From: Virgibacillus aidingensis
GTDB taxonomy: Bacteria; Bacillota; Bacilli; Bacillales; Amphibacillaceae
Length of the DNA: 60,940 nucleotides
Direction: 5' to 3'
NCBI RefSeq assembly: GCF_010994035.1
Contig: NZ_WIXN01000007.1
Span: forward strand, 130,408 to 191,347
Shown: piece after piece, positions 35,091-43,145 of the stretch
Position numbering within the stretch: the stretch's first letter is position 1
Layout: each line of letters starts with the position of its first letter
Made by a program: the position numbers and the translations under genes
Notes under the pieces: generated by a model
Database searches by the model: none
What the model saw: the letters and a program-made list of their open reading frames with translations, nothing else
What the model was told of the DNA's origin: nothing

Positions 35091-35849
35091 TTAGATTTTA
35101 AACTTTTCCAGAATGGCTTTGCTTGCTGTCCGGCTGACGGGAATTTTTGTTTTATTTTTATCCTTCAGCGTTAAATTGCTCGTTCCATTGAACCACGGAG
35201 TGATTTCCAATATATGATTTAAATTGACCAAATAGCTGCGGTGGGCACGGAAAAAAGCATATCCTGATAACTTTTCCTCCAGTTCCTGCAATGTCATCCT
35301 GCTGTAGAGCACTTTATCCGCTGTATGGATTTCCAGCATTGGTTTACTCGGCACGGCATAATAAATAGAATCGGGCGATAAGGCCACCATTCTCTCGCCG
35401 TCATCAATGAGCAGTCTGGAAGGTGCTGAACCGTTTGAAACGGACGGATCATTTTTGAACCTGTTTTTTTCGGCCATGCGCATACTGTTGCGGACTCGTG
35501 ACATGGCTTTATGGAACCGCGTTTCTTCGTATGGTTTCAGCAAATAATCCACTGCCTCTATTTCAAATGCATCGAGCGCATATTCATCATAGGCAGTCGT
35601 GAAAATAAAACGCGGAGCCGGACTTTCCGATCTTTCCGTAATATACCTGGCAGCCTCCACTCCGGTTAAACCGGGCATTTCCACGTCGAGAAAAATGACA
35701 TCCGGTTTATGCGCCGAATACAATTCAATCAATTGCTCACCGGTTTCAGCATGCGGGGCAAGCACGATATCTTTTTCGTTTTTCAGCAAATACAATAATT
35801 CCTTCCTTGCCATTAATTCATCCTCAGCGATCATTACGTGCAATTTCAT
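35091..35849 (-). CDS. LytTR-family response regulator
   Basis: A 252-residue response regulator. The receiver domain at 1-120 has the acidic pair ED at 9-10, phospho-acceptor Asp55 in VIFLDVEMPGL, Thr in FTTAYDEYAL and Lys in YLLKPYEE. The LytTR DNA-binding domain spans about 145-250 (SKPMLEIHTADKVLYSRM, FFRAHRSYLVNLNHI). LytTR regulators bind direct repeats upstream of target promoters. The ATG overlaps the stop of the kinase gene (ATGA), so the two are translationally coupled. The probable targets are the flanking acetate/pyruvate-type symporters; this is inference by analogy with pyruvate-sensing BtsSR/YpdAB and LytST systems. Confidence 0.94.
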   Translation of the reverse strand: MKLHVMIAEDELMARKELLYLLKNEKDIVLAPHAETGEQLIELYSAHKPDVIFLDVEMPGLTGVEAARYITERSESPAPRFIFTTAYDEYALDAFEIEAVDYLLKPYEETRFHKAMSRVRNSMRMAEKNRFKNDPSVSNGSAPSRLLIDDGERMVALSPDSIYYAVPSKPMLEIHTADKVLYSRMTLQELEEKLSGYAFFRAHRSYLVNLNHILEITPWFNGTSNLTLKDKNKTKIPVSRTASKAILEKFKI

Positions 35850-37609
35850 GGTATCGCCCGCCTTTCCATTTCAGTCGTTCCCGGTATTCTAAAATATACT
35901 TCACTGCCGCCTGCAGGCAAATTACGTATCTTTATTTGAGCACTGTCCCCCAGCAGGCGGATGAGACGCTGATTCACATTGTATATTCCGGTGCCCCCAT
36001 TTTTTATCCCTTGTAAAGGTGTATGACTTGCATCAGCCAGTATATGCTCCGGAAATCCGCATCCATTGTCGCGCACCATAATGGCAATCTCCCCATTCAG
36101 CTTCTTAATTTTTATTTCAATTCTGCCTTGGTCCGTTGTATCTTTAAGACCATGCTGCATACTGTTTTCCACTAAAGGCTGGATTGTTGACGGTGGAATA
36201 TAAATGCCGGACAGGTCTTCCGGCTTTTCAAAGTTGATTTCCAGCCGTCCGGCAAATCTCGCTTGAATGATGGATGCGTATGCTTCTGCATGCTCCCATT
36301 CTTTTTCCAATTCAATTAACGATTTGGAAACGAGCCGCAGATTAAACCGCATATAATGTGCCAGCTGCAGCGTGATATGGCGTGCTTTTTCCGGTGATTC
36401 CCGGAATAAGGTGGCAATCAGCTGCAGTGTATTAAACAGAAAATGCGGATTGATCTGTGCCTGCAGATTTCTCAGCTCTGCATCCCGAATATGTGCTTGA
36501 ACCTTTTCCGCGGAAAGGACATGGAACTGATTGGAAATAAATTGACCGAGCCCCTGTGCCATCGTCAGTTCGACCGGCGAAATATGATGTGCTTTCCGAA
36601 AATAAAATTTAATTAGCCCTTCCACATGGTTTCCCGCCATGATAGGGATCACAATTGCCGCTCCCAGCGCGCATTTTTCATAACCGCAGGCAATTCCTTC
36701 CCTTGTATAGGCTACTTTCATTTCCTTTGTCCGGATTGCCTCCAGGGAAACCGGCGCTCCAATCAGATCCCCCGGCTGATGGTGGTGCTTTCCAATGCCC
36801 CGGTGTGCAAGCACCTCCCTGCTGTTGGTCACAGATACAGCCGCAAGCTCAAGTCTTTCGTAAAGTAAATTGGCAATGCCTTTTGCCCCATCAGTTGTAA
36901 AGTCTTTTTTCAAATAGGGAAGTGCTTCTTCTGCAATGGTGAGCGCCTGCTTCGTTGCGAGAGCCGCCTCATTTTCCTGTTCCCGCAAGACAATCCCGAT
37001 CATTGCCGTAAAAACGGCAATGGCAATACTGTTCGATAAAACAAGCGGCAATCCGATACGGTCCACAATTTCTACCAATTGATCCGACTGCGTGTAAAGA
37101 ATAAGTAAAAGCTGCATTTGCAAAATCGGCGGAAAAACACCTATAAACAAGGCTTTCCACGGCGAAATAACCCGTTCATTGGAAAAAAATCTTGCTGTCA
37201 GTCCTGCCAATAATCCGGTCAGCGGGTTAACCAGCCCATTGGCAAGCCAGCCGATTCCGCCAAGAAACATAAGATGCACCCCGGCAATGATGCCGGCGCC
37301 GAGTCCGACAATCGGGCCGCCCAGCAGCCCGGCAATCACCACCGGCACAAGACTGGAACTTACGATCAGCTGGTTATTTTCTACGGGAAGCAGAACAAAA
37401 TCGCGAATAACCGTCTCCTCTGTAATAATGACGCCTGTAATCGTAATGGCGATGCCGAATATTCCAAACACAACCGCATGCACCATAGACATTTTCCAGC
37501 TGAACTCACGGTATAACAGTTTTTTAAATCCCGGTGTCCTGGTCATCACAAAAGCAATCACCAATAATAGCCCGATCCGCTCCAGTAAAATGATCGTTAA
37601 ATCTTTCAC
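35846..37609 (-). CDS. LytS-type sensor histidine kinase
   Basis: 587 residues. The N-terminal 5TM-5TMR-Lyt domain (residues 1-205) has several helices and the motif GLLGGPIVGLGAGIIAGVHL. A GAF-like region follows (about 225-360, ACGYEKCALGAAIVIPIMAG), then the kinase core with phospho-acceptor His in AQINPHFLFNTLQLIATLF and the ATPase N-box PSTIQPLVENSMQHG, ending in DNGCGF and GGTGIYNVNQRL. It senses a signal in or at the membrane and phosphorylates the LytTR regulator encoded next. GTG 37609 overlaps the stop of symporter copy 2 (GTGA), tying sensor and transporter into one operon. Confidence 0.94.
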   Translation of the reverse strand: MKDLTIILLERIGLLLVIAFVMTRTPGFKKLLYREFSWKMSMVHAVVFGIFGIAITITGVIITEETVIRDFVLLPVENNQLIVSSSLVPVVIAGLLGGPIVGLGAGIIAGVHLMFLGGIGWLANGLVNPLTGLLAGLTARFFSNERVISPWKALFIGVFPPILQMQLLLILYTQSDQLVEIVDRIGLPLVLSNSIAIAVFTAMIGIVLREQENEAALATKQALTIAEEALPYLKKDFTTDGAKGIANLLYERLELAAVSVTNSREVLAHRGIGKHHHQPGDLIGAPVSLEAIRTKEMKVAYTREGIACGYEKCALGAAIVIPIMAGNHVEGLIKFYFRKAHHISPVELTMAQGLGQFISNQFHVLSAEKVQAHIRDAELRNLQAQINPHFLFNTLQLIATLFRESPEKARHITLQLAHYMRFNLRLVSKSLIELEKEWEHAEAYASIIQARFAGRLEINFEKPEDLSGIYIPPSTIQPLVENSMQHGLKDTTDQGRIEIKIKKLNGEIAIMVRDNGCGFPEHILADASHTPLQGIKNGGTGIYNVNQRLIRLLGDSAQIKIRNLPAGGSEVYFRIPGTTEMERRAIP

Positions 37610-39144
37610 GCGCTTTCTCTCCCTGATCCGGTTTGTGCCCGCTTAAAAAATTCTCTGAATTCCGCATTATCCTTTTTTTCCTTTCGTGCTGCCAGGGTCC
37701 CGATCATGGCTCCCAGGAAACCAAGCGGAATGGCAATGATGCCTGGATTGTACAAGGGAATGACTGCTTCTCTTTGAATCCAGCCGCCATCCACATTCAT
37801 AATATTCGGTCCCAGCAACAGCAGGGTGACAGATGCAAGCAATCCGCTCAGCATACCAGTAATGGCACCAATCTTATTAAACCGCTTCCAATAGATCGTC
37901 AATAAAAGAACGGGAAAAATGCTTGAAGCTGCCACAACAAAGGTCATGGATACCAAAAATGTGACATTGATCGTCTCAAGCCGGAGCGCAAACAAAGTAG
38001 AGATGAGGCCAATTCCCAGCGCCGTCCATCTCGCCGCAACCAGCTGCTCTTTTTCCGTCGATTTTCCCTTTTTCAAAATATGGTGATAAATGTCATGGGA
38101 AAATGCCGTTGTTGCTGAGATAACCAGACCCGCAACTACCGCAACAATCGTTGTAAATGCTATTGCCGAAATAAATGCCAAAAGGAAATCACCACCGACC
38201 TCCCTGGCAAGAAGCGGTGCAGCCAGGTTCCCGGTAGCATCAGCCCCAATGAGCGTGTGATAACCAAGAATGGCCACCGTGCCAAGTCCTAAAACGAGGG
38301 TCATTATGTAAAATAGACCAATGATCCAGGTGGCACTCATTAAAGAGCGGCGCACCTCCAAGGAATTTCTGACAGTAAACAGTCTGATTAAAATATGGGG
38401 AAGACCAGCTGTGCCAAGTACTAAAGCAAGCTGCAGCGATAAAAATTCCAAAGGATTCCCGAATAAATGACCGGGCTGAAAAAATTGCTCTCCCAACGGG
38501 GTGCCCTCCTGAACCCGCTGCATAAAGTCAGTCATGCTCCAGTTAAAATGGGAAAACACGATAAGCGATAATAAAAAAGTTCCCGACATGAGTACAATCG
38601 TTTTCACAATCTGCACCCAGGACGTGGCAACCATTCCGCCAAAAACCACATATACGGTCATTAATCCGCCAATGACTGCAACAGAAATCGAATAATCAAT
38701 ATCAAGCAGAAGGCGGAGCAAAAATCCGGATGCCACGAGCTGCGGAATCATATAGAAAATTGAAATCATAAAAGTGCCGATCGCCATCATCCAGCGCATT
38801 TCGATCCCGGGAAAACGGGAACAGACGACGTCTCCGAGTGAATATTTTCCGAGATGATGCACCGGCTCGGCAATCAGAAATAGCACCACCAAATAGGAAA
38901 CCAAAAAACCGATGGAATATAAAAACCCGTCATAACCATTAATAGCAATTGTGCCGACAATCCCTAAAAAGGAAGCGGCACTGATAAAATCCCCGGCAAT
39001 CGCCATGCCGTTTTGAAATCCCGTTAAACTGCCTGCCGTTGTGTAAAAACGGTTGGTTGTTGTACTGCGCTTCGCTGCCCAGTACGTAATAATCAGCGTA
39101 CAGACGATAATACATATAAAAAATAAAAAGTATGTAAGATTCAA
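37606..39144 (-). CDS. Sodium:solute symporter, acetate/pyruvate permease ActP type (copy 2)
   Basis: A 512-residue SSS symporter paralogous to copy 1 along its entire length: the AAKRSTTTNRFYTTAGSLTG loop, GMAIAGDFISAASFLGIVGT, FISAIAFTTIVAVVAGLVIS and TTAFSHDIYHH all have counterparts there. About 13 transmembrane helices. It starts with TTG 39144, 3 bases after the DUF485 stop. Because it is co-transcribed with lytS and lytR, it may double as a co-sensor or be autoregulated by its own substrate, which is likely a monocarboxylate. Confidence 0.92.
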   Translation of the reverse strand: MNLTYFLFFICIIVCTLIITYWAAKRSTTTNRFYTTAGSLTGFQNGMAIAGDFISAASFLGIVGTIAINGYDGFLYSIGFLVSYLVVLFLIAEPVHHLGKYSLGDVVCSRFPGIEMRWMMAIGTFMISIFYMIPQLVASGFLLRLLLDIDYSISVAVIGGLMTVYVVFGGMVATSWVQIVKTIVLMSGTFLLSLIVFSHFNWSMTDFMQRVQEGTPLGEQFFQPGHLFGNPLEFLSLQLALVLGTAGLPHILIRLFTVRNSLEVRRSLMSATWIIGLFYIMTLVLGLGTVAILGYHTLIGADATGNLAAPLLAREVGGDFLLAFISAIAFTTIVAVVAGLVISATTAFSHDIYHHILKKGKSTEKEQLVAARWTALGIGLISTLFALRLETINVTFLVSMTFVVAASSIFPVLLLTIYWKRFNKIGAITGMLSGLLASVTLLLLGPNIMNVDGGWIQREAVIPLYNPGIIAIPLGFLGAMIGTLAARKEKKDNAEFREFFKRAQTGSGRESA

Positions 39145-39147
39145 AGT

Positions 39148-39423
39148 TTACTGCAGCCCCTTCCGCCTGATCTCCTCCAGCTCCCTGTCAAACTTTTTCG
39201 ATTTTTGGTGGTACATCCACCCCAGAAGCCATGTCATCGGAATCTGCAGGAAGGTATACAGCCATCCCCACGACAACCCAGGGATAATGCTCATTCGGCC
39301 CATAGCTTCGGGGAAAAAAGCAAGTGACAATGGGAGCATGAAATAAAAAACGAGCAAAAAAATAAGCATGGGCAAAAGAAAGCGTTTCTTTTCCTGCATG
39401 ATCAGTGAAATCTTATCATCCAT
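39148..39423 (-). CDS. DUF485 membrane protein, symporter partner (copy 2)
   Basis: A 91-residue protein with two transmembrane helices (FLLPMLIFLLVFYFMLPLSL and WGWLYTFLQIPMTWLLGWMY), a shorter version of copy 1. ATG 39423 is 7 bases after GGAGGG; an in-frame start ten codons upstream lacks a ribosome binding site. It heads the four-gene operon DUF485, symporter, lytS, lytR. Confidence 0.85.
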   Translation of the reverse strand: MDDKISLIMQEKKRFLLPMLIFLLVFYFMLPLSLAFFPEAMGRMSIIPGLSWGWLYTFLQIPMTWLLGWMYHQKSKKFDRELEEIRRKGLQ

Positions 39424-39520
39424 CACTAACCCTCCATTCAATTGCATGGACAAAAAATGTAAATATCAGTAAATTTACTCTTTTAAGAATAATAACCTAA
39501 TCTATGGTAAAAGTAAACCC

Positions 39521-39901
39521 TTATGTTAATGGGGATCTATCTGCTATCTTGTTATTCGCTCCCGCTTTCAGTCCGGTCACCACCAGGATCACTCCAATCA
39601 TGCCAACGATGAGCAAAGGAAAAATCCAATTCCCCGATATATCATGGATAAATCCCAGCAGCACCGGACCAATCGCTGCAATTAAGTAGCCAAACGGGGA
39701 TACAGCGGCAAAGGCAAGCAGCGGCAGTGTCGTCAGACTGCCTGCTGCAGTATGGCTGATTGCCAAATCATCACGGATATAAGGCAGCAGGGCTCCGATT
39801 GAAGTCAATGGAGCACGTAAATTGGCAGCGATCAGCAGCACCCCGATCAGCATTCCCCAGCCGGCCAGTTTATTCCGCTTTATTTTTGCAGTTATGTTCA
39901 C
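39521..39901 (-). pseudogene. Deletion scar of a CynX/NimT-type MFS transporter
   Basis: A 126-codon frame starting at GTG 39901 (AGGAG 8 bases upstream). Residues 1-75 are the N-terminus of a CynX-like major facilitator: MLIGVLLIAANLRAPLTSIG and LPYIRDDLAISHTAAGSLTT, ending LPLLAFAAVSPF. The next residues GYLIAAIGPVLLGFIHDISG and NWIFPLLIVGMIGVILVVTG belong to the last two helices of the same family. About 270 residues in the middle, as judged from the usual length near 400, are gone and the join keeps the frame. The product would have about four membrane spans and cannot transport in the normal way. Confidence 0.8.
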
Positions 39902-40142
39902 CGCTACCACTCCTATTAACCATGCATTGATCCTGCAGGCAGCCAAATGAAAAGAGATAGCAGACCGCTACCTCTTTTCACCAGGCTGTCAACGTTCCTG
40001 ACAGGAAAAACCAACTGCTGTTACGATCCCCGGCACGCTTTAAATCATCATATCACCATCTCTATTGCAGTCCACAGTGTGAATGTTTCTGCCCGTCTGG
40101 TTAATTTTCACACGCTGCCCCCGCTGCATTTTTTTAAAAAAA

Positions 40143-41906
40143 CTATGCCGTTTTATGCTTTTCAATGGCATTCAGACGCCTGTTGTTTGTTGCAATAATG
40201 TAAATCGCGATCGCCCAGATAATGAGCGCAATAATCGTTCCTATATTAAATATTCCTCTTTCCGCTGTCCACATAATTGAATAACCGACAGAACCCAGTA
40301 ATAGGGCGTAATAGACAAAAGGAATCAGCGTTTTCCGAATGACATGTCCTTCCTTCCCTACGAGGCCGACAACAGCCGATGCGGCAACGACGTTATGCAC
40401 ACAGATCATGTTCCCGGCTGCACCGCCCACTGCCTGCAAAGCCACCATCCAGGATGGATCTCCGGCAATACGTTCGGCAACACCATATTGAAAATAGGAG
40501 AACATCATATTGCTGACAGTGTTGCTTCCTGCTACAAATGCGCCAAGCCCGCCAACAAATGTAGCAAAAATCGGATACACTGTACCTGCAAGACCGGCCA
40601 CACCTTCCGCTAAAGCTATCGGCATTTCCGGATAGCCGGCAGCTCCACCGCCGGAATTAAGGAACACCTGTACCATGGGAACCGTAAACACCAGTGCCGA
40701 ACCAGCCGCAATAATAGTTTTGCCTGATTCTTTCCACGCTCTGGCATAATCTGACGGTTTCATACTATGGATAAAGTAGGTCATGACAGACACAACAATG
40801 AAAATAAAACCCGGGGAAAACAGGATTTCCCAGTCGGAAGTAATGCCTGATCCAAAAATATTCGGCACTACAATCTTGGCAGCTTTCAGCATGTCCCCTG
40901 CCGGTGTCAATCTTGTGAGCAGTAGTAATGCGGCAATCAGCACATAAGGTAACCAGGCACGCCACATGCTGATTTTTCCGGCATAAATGTCGCTCTGTTT
41001 CAATTCCAGCTTCCCTGTCCATGTCGGATCCCAGCGATCTTTTTTCTCAAAATCCCAAACTTCCTTTTCTTTTGGCATAAGAAATCCTTTTTGAGCGGCA
41101 GGGATGACAATAAGCAACCCAATCAAACCGCCGAGCATGGCAGGGAATTCAGGTCCTAATAAATGGGCAACGATCACATAAGGTATCGTCATGGCAAGAG
41201 AAGCAAATAAGGCAAATTTCCATACCTTCAACCCCTCACTGAATGACTTGTTTTTCCCGAAAAATCTTGTCATGATTCCGACTAAAAACAGCGGAATTAA
41301 CAATCCTGCAATCGAATGGAGCAAGGCTGTTTTTGCGGCAACATCAAATACAAAAGCGGAAGTATCACCAATTTGGGTTAGCGGATCAATTCCTGTACCT
41401 ACTCCGACAATCATTGGCGTACCGACAGCCCCAAAGGAAACCGGTGTACTCTGAATAACCATTCCGGAAACAACCGCAGCCATTGCCGGAAAGCCAAGTC
41501 CAACCAGCAGTGGCACCGCTACAGCTGCAGGGGTACCAAACCCTGCAGAACCTTCTATAAATGAACCAAATAGCCATGCGACAATAATCACCTGAACACG
41601 GCGGTCCGGAGAAATATCCGTAAATCCCCGGCGAATCGTATGAAGTCCTCCACTTTCCTGCAGTGTGTTCAAAAGCAATATCGCACCAAAAATAATAAAT
41701 AAAAGCGTAACAGCTACGATCAGCCCATGAACAGTGGCTGCAGCTACTTGCGGAAATGCCACATCCCATACGAAAAGTGCCAATAAAACTGCCGTGATGT
41801 AGGAAAGCGGCATTGCTTTACTTGCAGGCCATTTAAGCCCAACGAGAAAAATGGCAACGACAACAATCGGAAGTAATGCCAGAATAGCTAATATTCCATC
41901 CCCCAA
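40143..41906 (-). CDS. lctP: L-lactate permease, LctP family
   Basis: A 587-residue polytopic membrane protein of the lactate permease family with about 13 helices. Conserved segments include LFIIFGAILLLNTLQESGGL, WLFGSFIEGSAGFGTPAAVA, FVGGLGAFVAGSNTVSNMMF and AVGGAAGNMICVHNVVAASA. It imports lactate, and in some relatives glycolate, with protons. ATG 41906 has GGAGG at an 8-base distance. A perfect 11-bp hairpin lies 35 bases upstream of the start. It is downstream of the FAH/glycolate oxidase genes. Since the lut lactate-oxidation genes in this window are destroyed, glycolate or another use of lactate may be its present role. Confidence 0.94.
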   Translation of the reverse strand: MGDGILAILALLPIVVVAIFLVGLKWPASKAMPLSYITAVLLALFVWDVAFPQVAAATVHGLIVAVTLLFIIFGAILLLNTLQESGGLHTIRRGFTDISPDRRVQVIIVAWLFGSFIEGSAGFGTPAAVAVPLLVGLGFPAMAAVVSGMVIQSTPVSFGAVGTPMIVGVGTGIDPLTQIGDTSAFVFDVAAKTALLHSIAGLLIPLFLVGIMTRFFGKNKSFSEGLKVWKFALFASLAMTIPYVIVAHLLGPEFPAMLGGLIGLLIVIPAAQKGFLMPKEKEVWDFEKKDRWDPTWTGKLELKQSDIYAGKISMWRAWLPYVLIAALLLLTRLTPAGDMLKAAKIVVPNIFGSGITSDWEILFSPGFIFIVVSVMTYFIHSMKPSDYARAWKESGKTIIAAGSALVFTVPMVQVFLNSGGGAAGYPEMPIALAEGVAGLAGTVYPIFATFVGGLGAFVAGSNTVSNMMFSYFQYGVAERIAGDPSWMVALQAVGGAAGNMICVHNVVAASAVVGLVGKEGHVIRKTLIPFVYYALLLGSVGYSIMWTAERGIFNIGTIIALIIWAIAIYIIATNNRRLNAIEKHKTA

Positions 41907-41940
41907 TTTAATTCCCTCCTTAAAAAAATTTTATATAGTA

Positions 41941-41978
41941 ACCGGCAATATGCATTGCGGAGAATTAATATTGCCGGT
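41941..41978 (-). promoter_or_regulatory. Perfect 11-bp hairpin upstream of lctP
   Basis: ACCGGCAATAT (41941-41951) and ATATTGCCGGT (41968-41978) are perfectly complementary, loop 16. On the minus strand a T-rich tract (ATTTTTTTAAGG) and then the lctP ribosome binding site follow. It could be the terminator of the upstream operon, an attenuator, or an operator for lctP. Apart from this element, the 41907-42273 spacer holds nothing I can name. Confidence 0.55.
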
Positions 41979-42273
41979 GACTGGTGACTTTGGTTAACTA
42001 TTTTTATATGTTAGCCTTGTCTTAAAGGATGCGGCAGTGGATGCATGGCTTGTTTTATGGCTCAAAACTATCCTGCCTGAAGTCATTAATATTACGGGAA
42101 AACTTGATGTCAATACTTCTATTATTTTTAAAGTAATAAACCTTCTATAATAAAGACGGGGTTATTTTAAGCAGCGTGACCTTTTGTACTAAGAACGATC
42201 ATGTTTTATTGGATGAGGCTTTTCTGCGATAACCTTTTTGTATGTGCGGATTTATGAAATTTTTGCTTTATCG

Positions 42274-43056
42274 TCAGCTTTGTTCCACAAGCTGATGAAG
42301 TTTTACAGTGTTCCGCAGCTCACCTATTCCATCGATTTTACATACAATTTCATCGCCTGCTTTCATCATTTCCGCACCAAGCGGGCTTCCGGTTAATATG
42401 ACATCGCCGGGTTTCAGTGTCATCACACTGGATAAATACGCAATCATTTTCCTCATGGACACAATCATTAGTTTAGTGGGGCTATCCTGTTTTTTCTCCC
42501 CGTTTAAGTATGCTTTCACCGTGGCTTGCTCAGGGTCCAGTTCTGTTTCGATATAAGGGCCGAGCGGTGTAAATGTATCAAATGATTTTCCAACCATCCA
42601 ATGGCCGTCTTCATGAAAAAACTGCGGGGCTGTTACATCATTGGCTACCGTATAGCCAAAAATATGGTCTGTTGCCTCTTTTTCCGAAATATGGCTTGCC
42701 TTCTCGCCAATTACAACAGCCAGTTCTGATTCAAATTTAACCTCTTCAATTTGGGACGGGATAATGATCGGTTTCCCGATGCCAATGATGGAGGAAGTTG
42801 GTTTATAAAAGAATACGGGCAATTCAGGGGCTGAAGCAGGCAAATCCTCCGTTTTGCCGGCATAATTTGCACCGATTCCAATGATATGCCGCGGTGTAAC
42901 CGGTTCCAAAAGTTCTATATCTTCTATATTATGCAGCTGATTTGTATGCTCCCAGTCTGCAAATATATCTCCTTTAATTTCTTCAATACAATTTTTTGTT
43001 ACAATTCCCGATAAAATTGTTTCATCATGCTGTCTTTTAAATCTGGCAAATTTCAC
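42274..43056 (-). CDS. Fumarylacetoacetate hydrolase (FAH) family protein
   Basis: A 260-residue FAH-fold enzyme. Metal-binding acidic residues occur in EEVKFESELAVVIGEKASHI (ExE pattern) and IFGYTVANDVTAPQ (Asp), with VILTGSPLG and GEMMKAGD-like features near the end. Family members hydrolyse or decarboxylate 2-oxoacids, for example acylpyruvases, oxaloacetate decarboxylases and 2-hydroxyhepta-2,4-diene-1,7-dioate isomerases. It begins at ATG 43056 and ends well before lctP. Its location downstream of glycolate oxidase genes suggests a role in 2-oxoacid metabolism; the substrate is not determined. Confidence 0.9.
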   Translation of the reverse strand: MKFARFKRQHDETILSGIVTKNCIEEIKGDIFADWEHTNQLHNIEDIELLEPVTPRHIIGIGANYAGKTEDLPASAPELPVFFYKPTSSIIGIGKPIIIPSQIEEVKFESELAVVIGEKASHISEKEATDHIFGYTVANDVTAPQFFHEDGHWMVGKSFDTFTPLGPYIETELDPEQATVKAYLNGEKKQDSPTKLMIVSMRKMIAYLSSVMTLKPGDVILTGSPLGAEMMKAGDEIVCKIDGIGELRNTVKLHQLVEQS

Positions 43057-43145
43057 TTCATTACCTCCCCGGGACCAGCGGGAAAAACTTTGATTCCCAG
43101 CTGTCCCCCTTTTCTTCTTTTCAATTATTGAACAGCGAATTTCAT

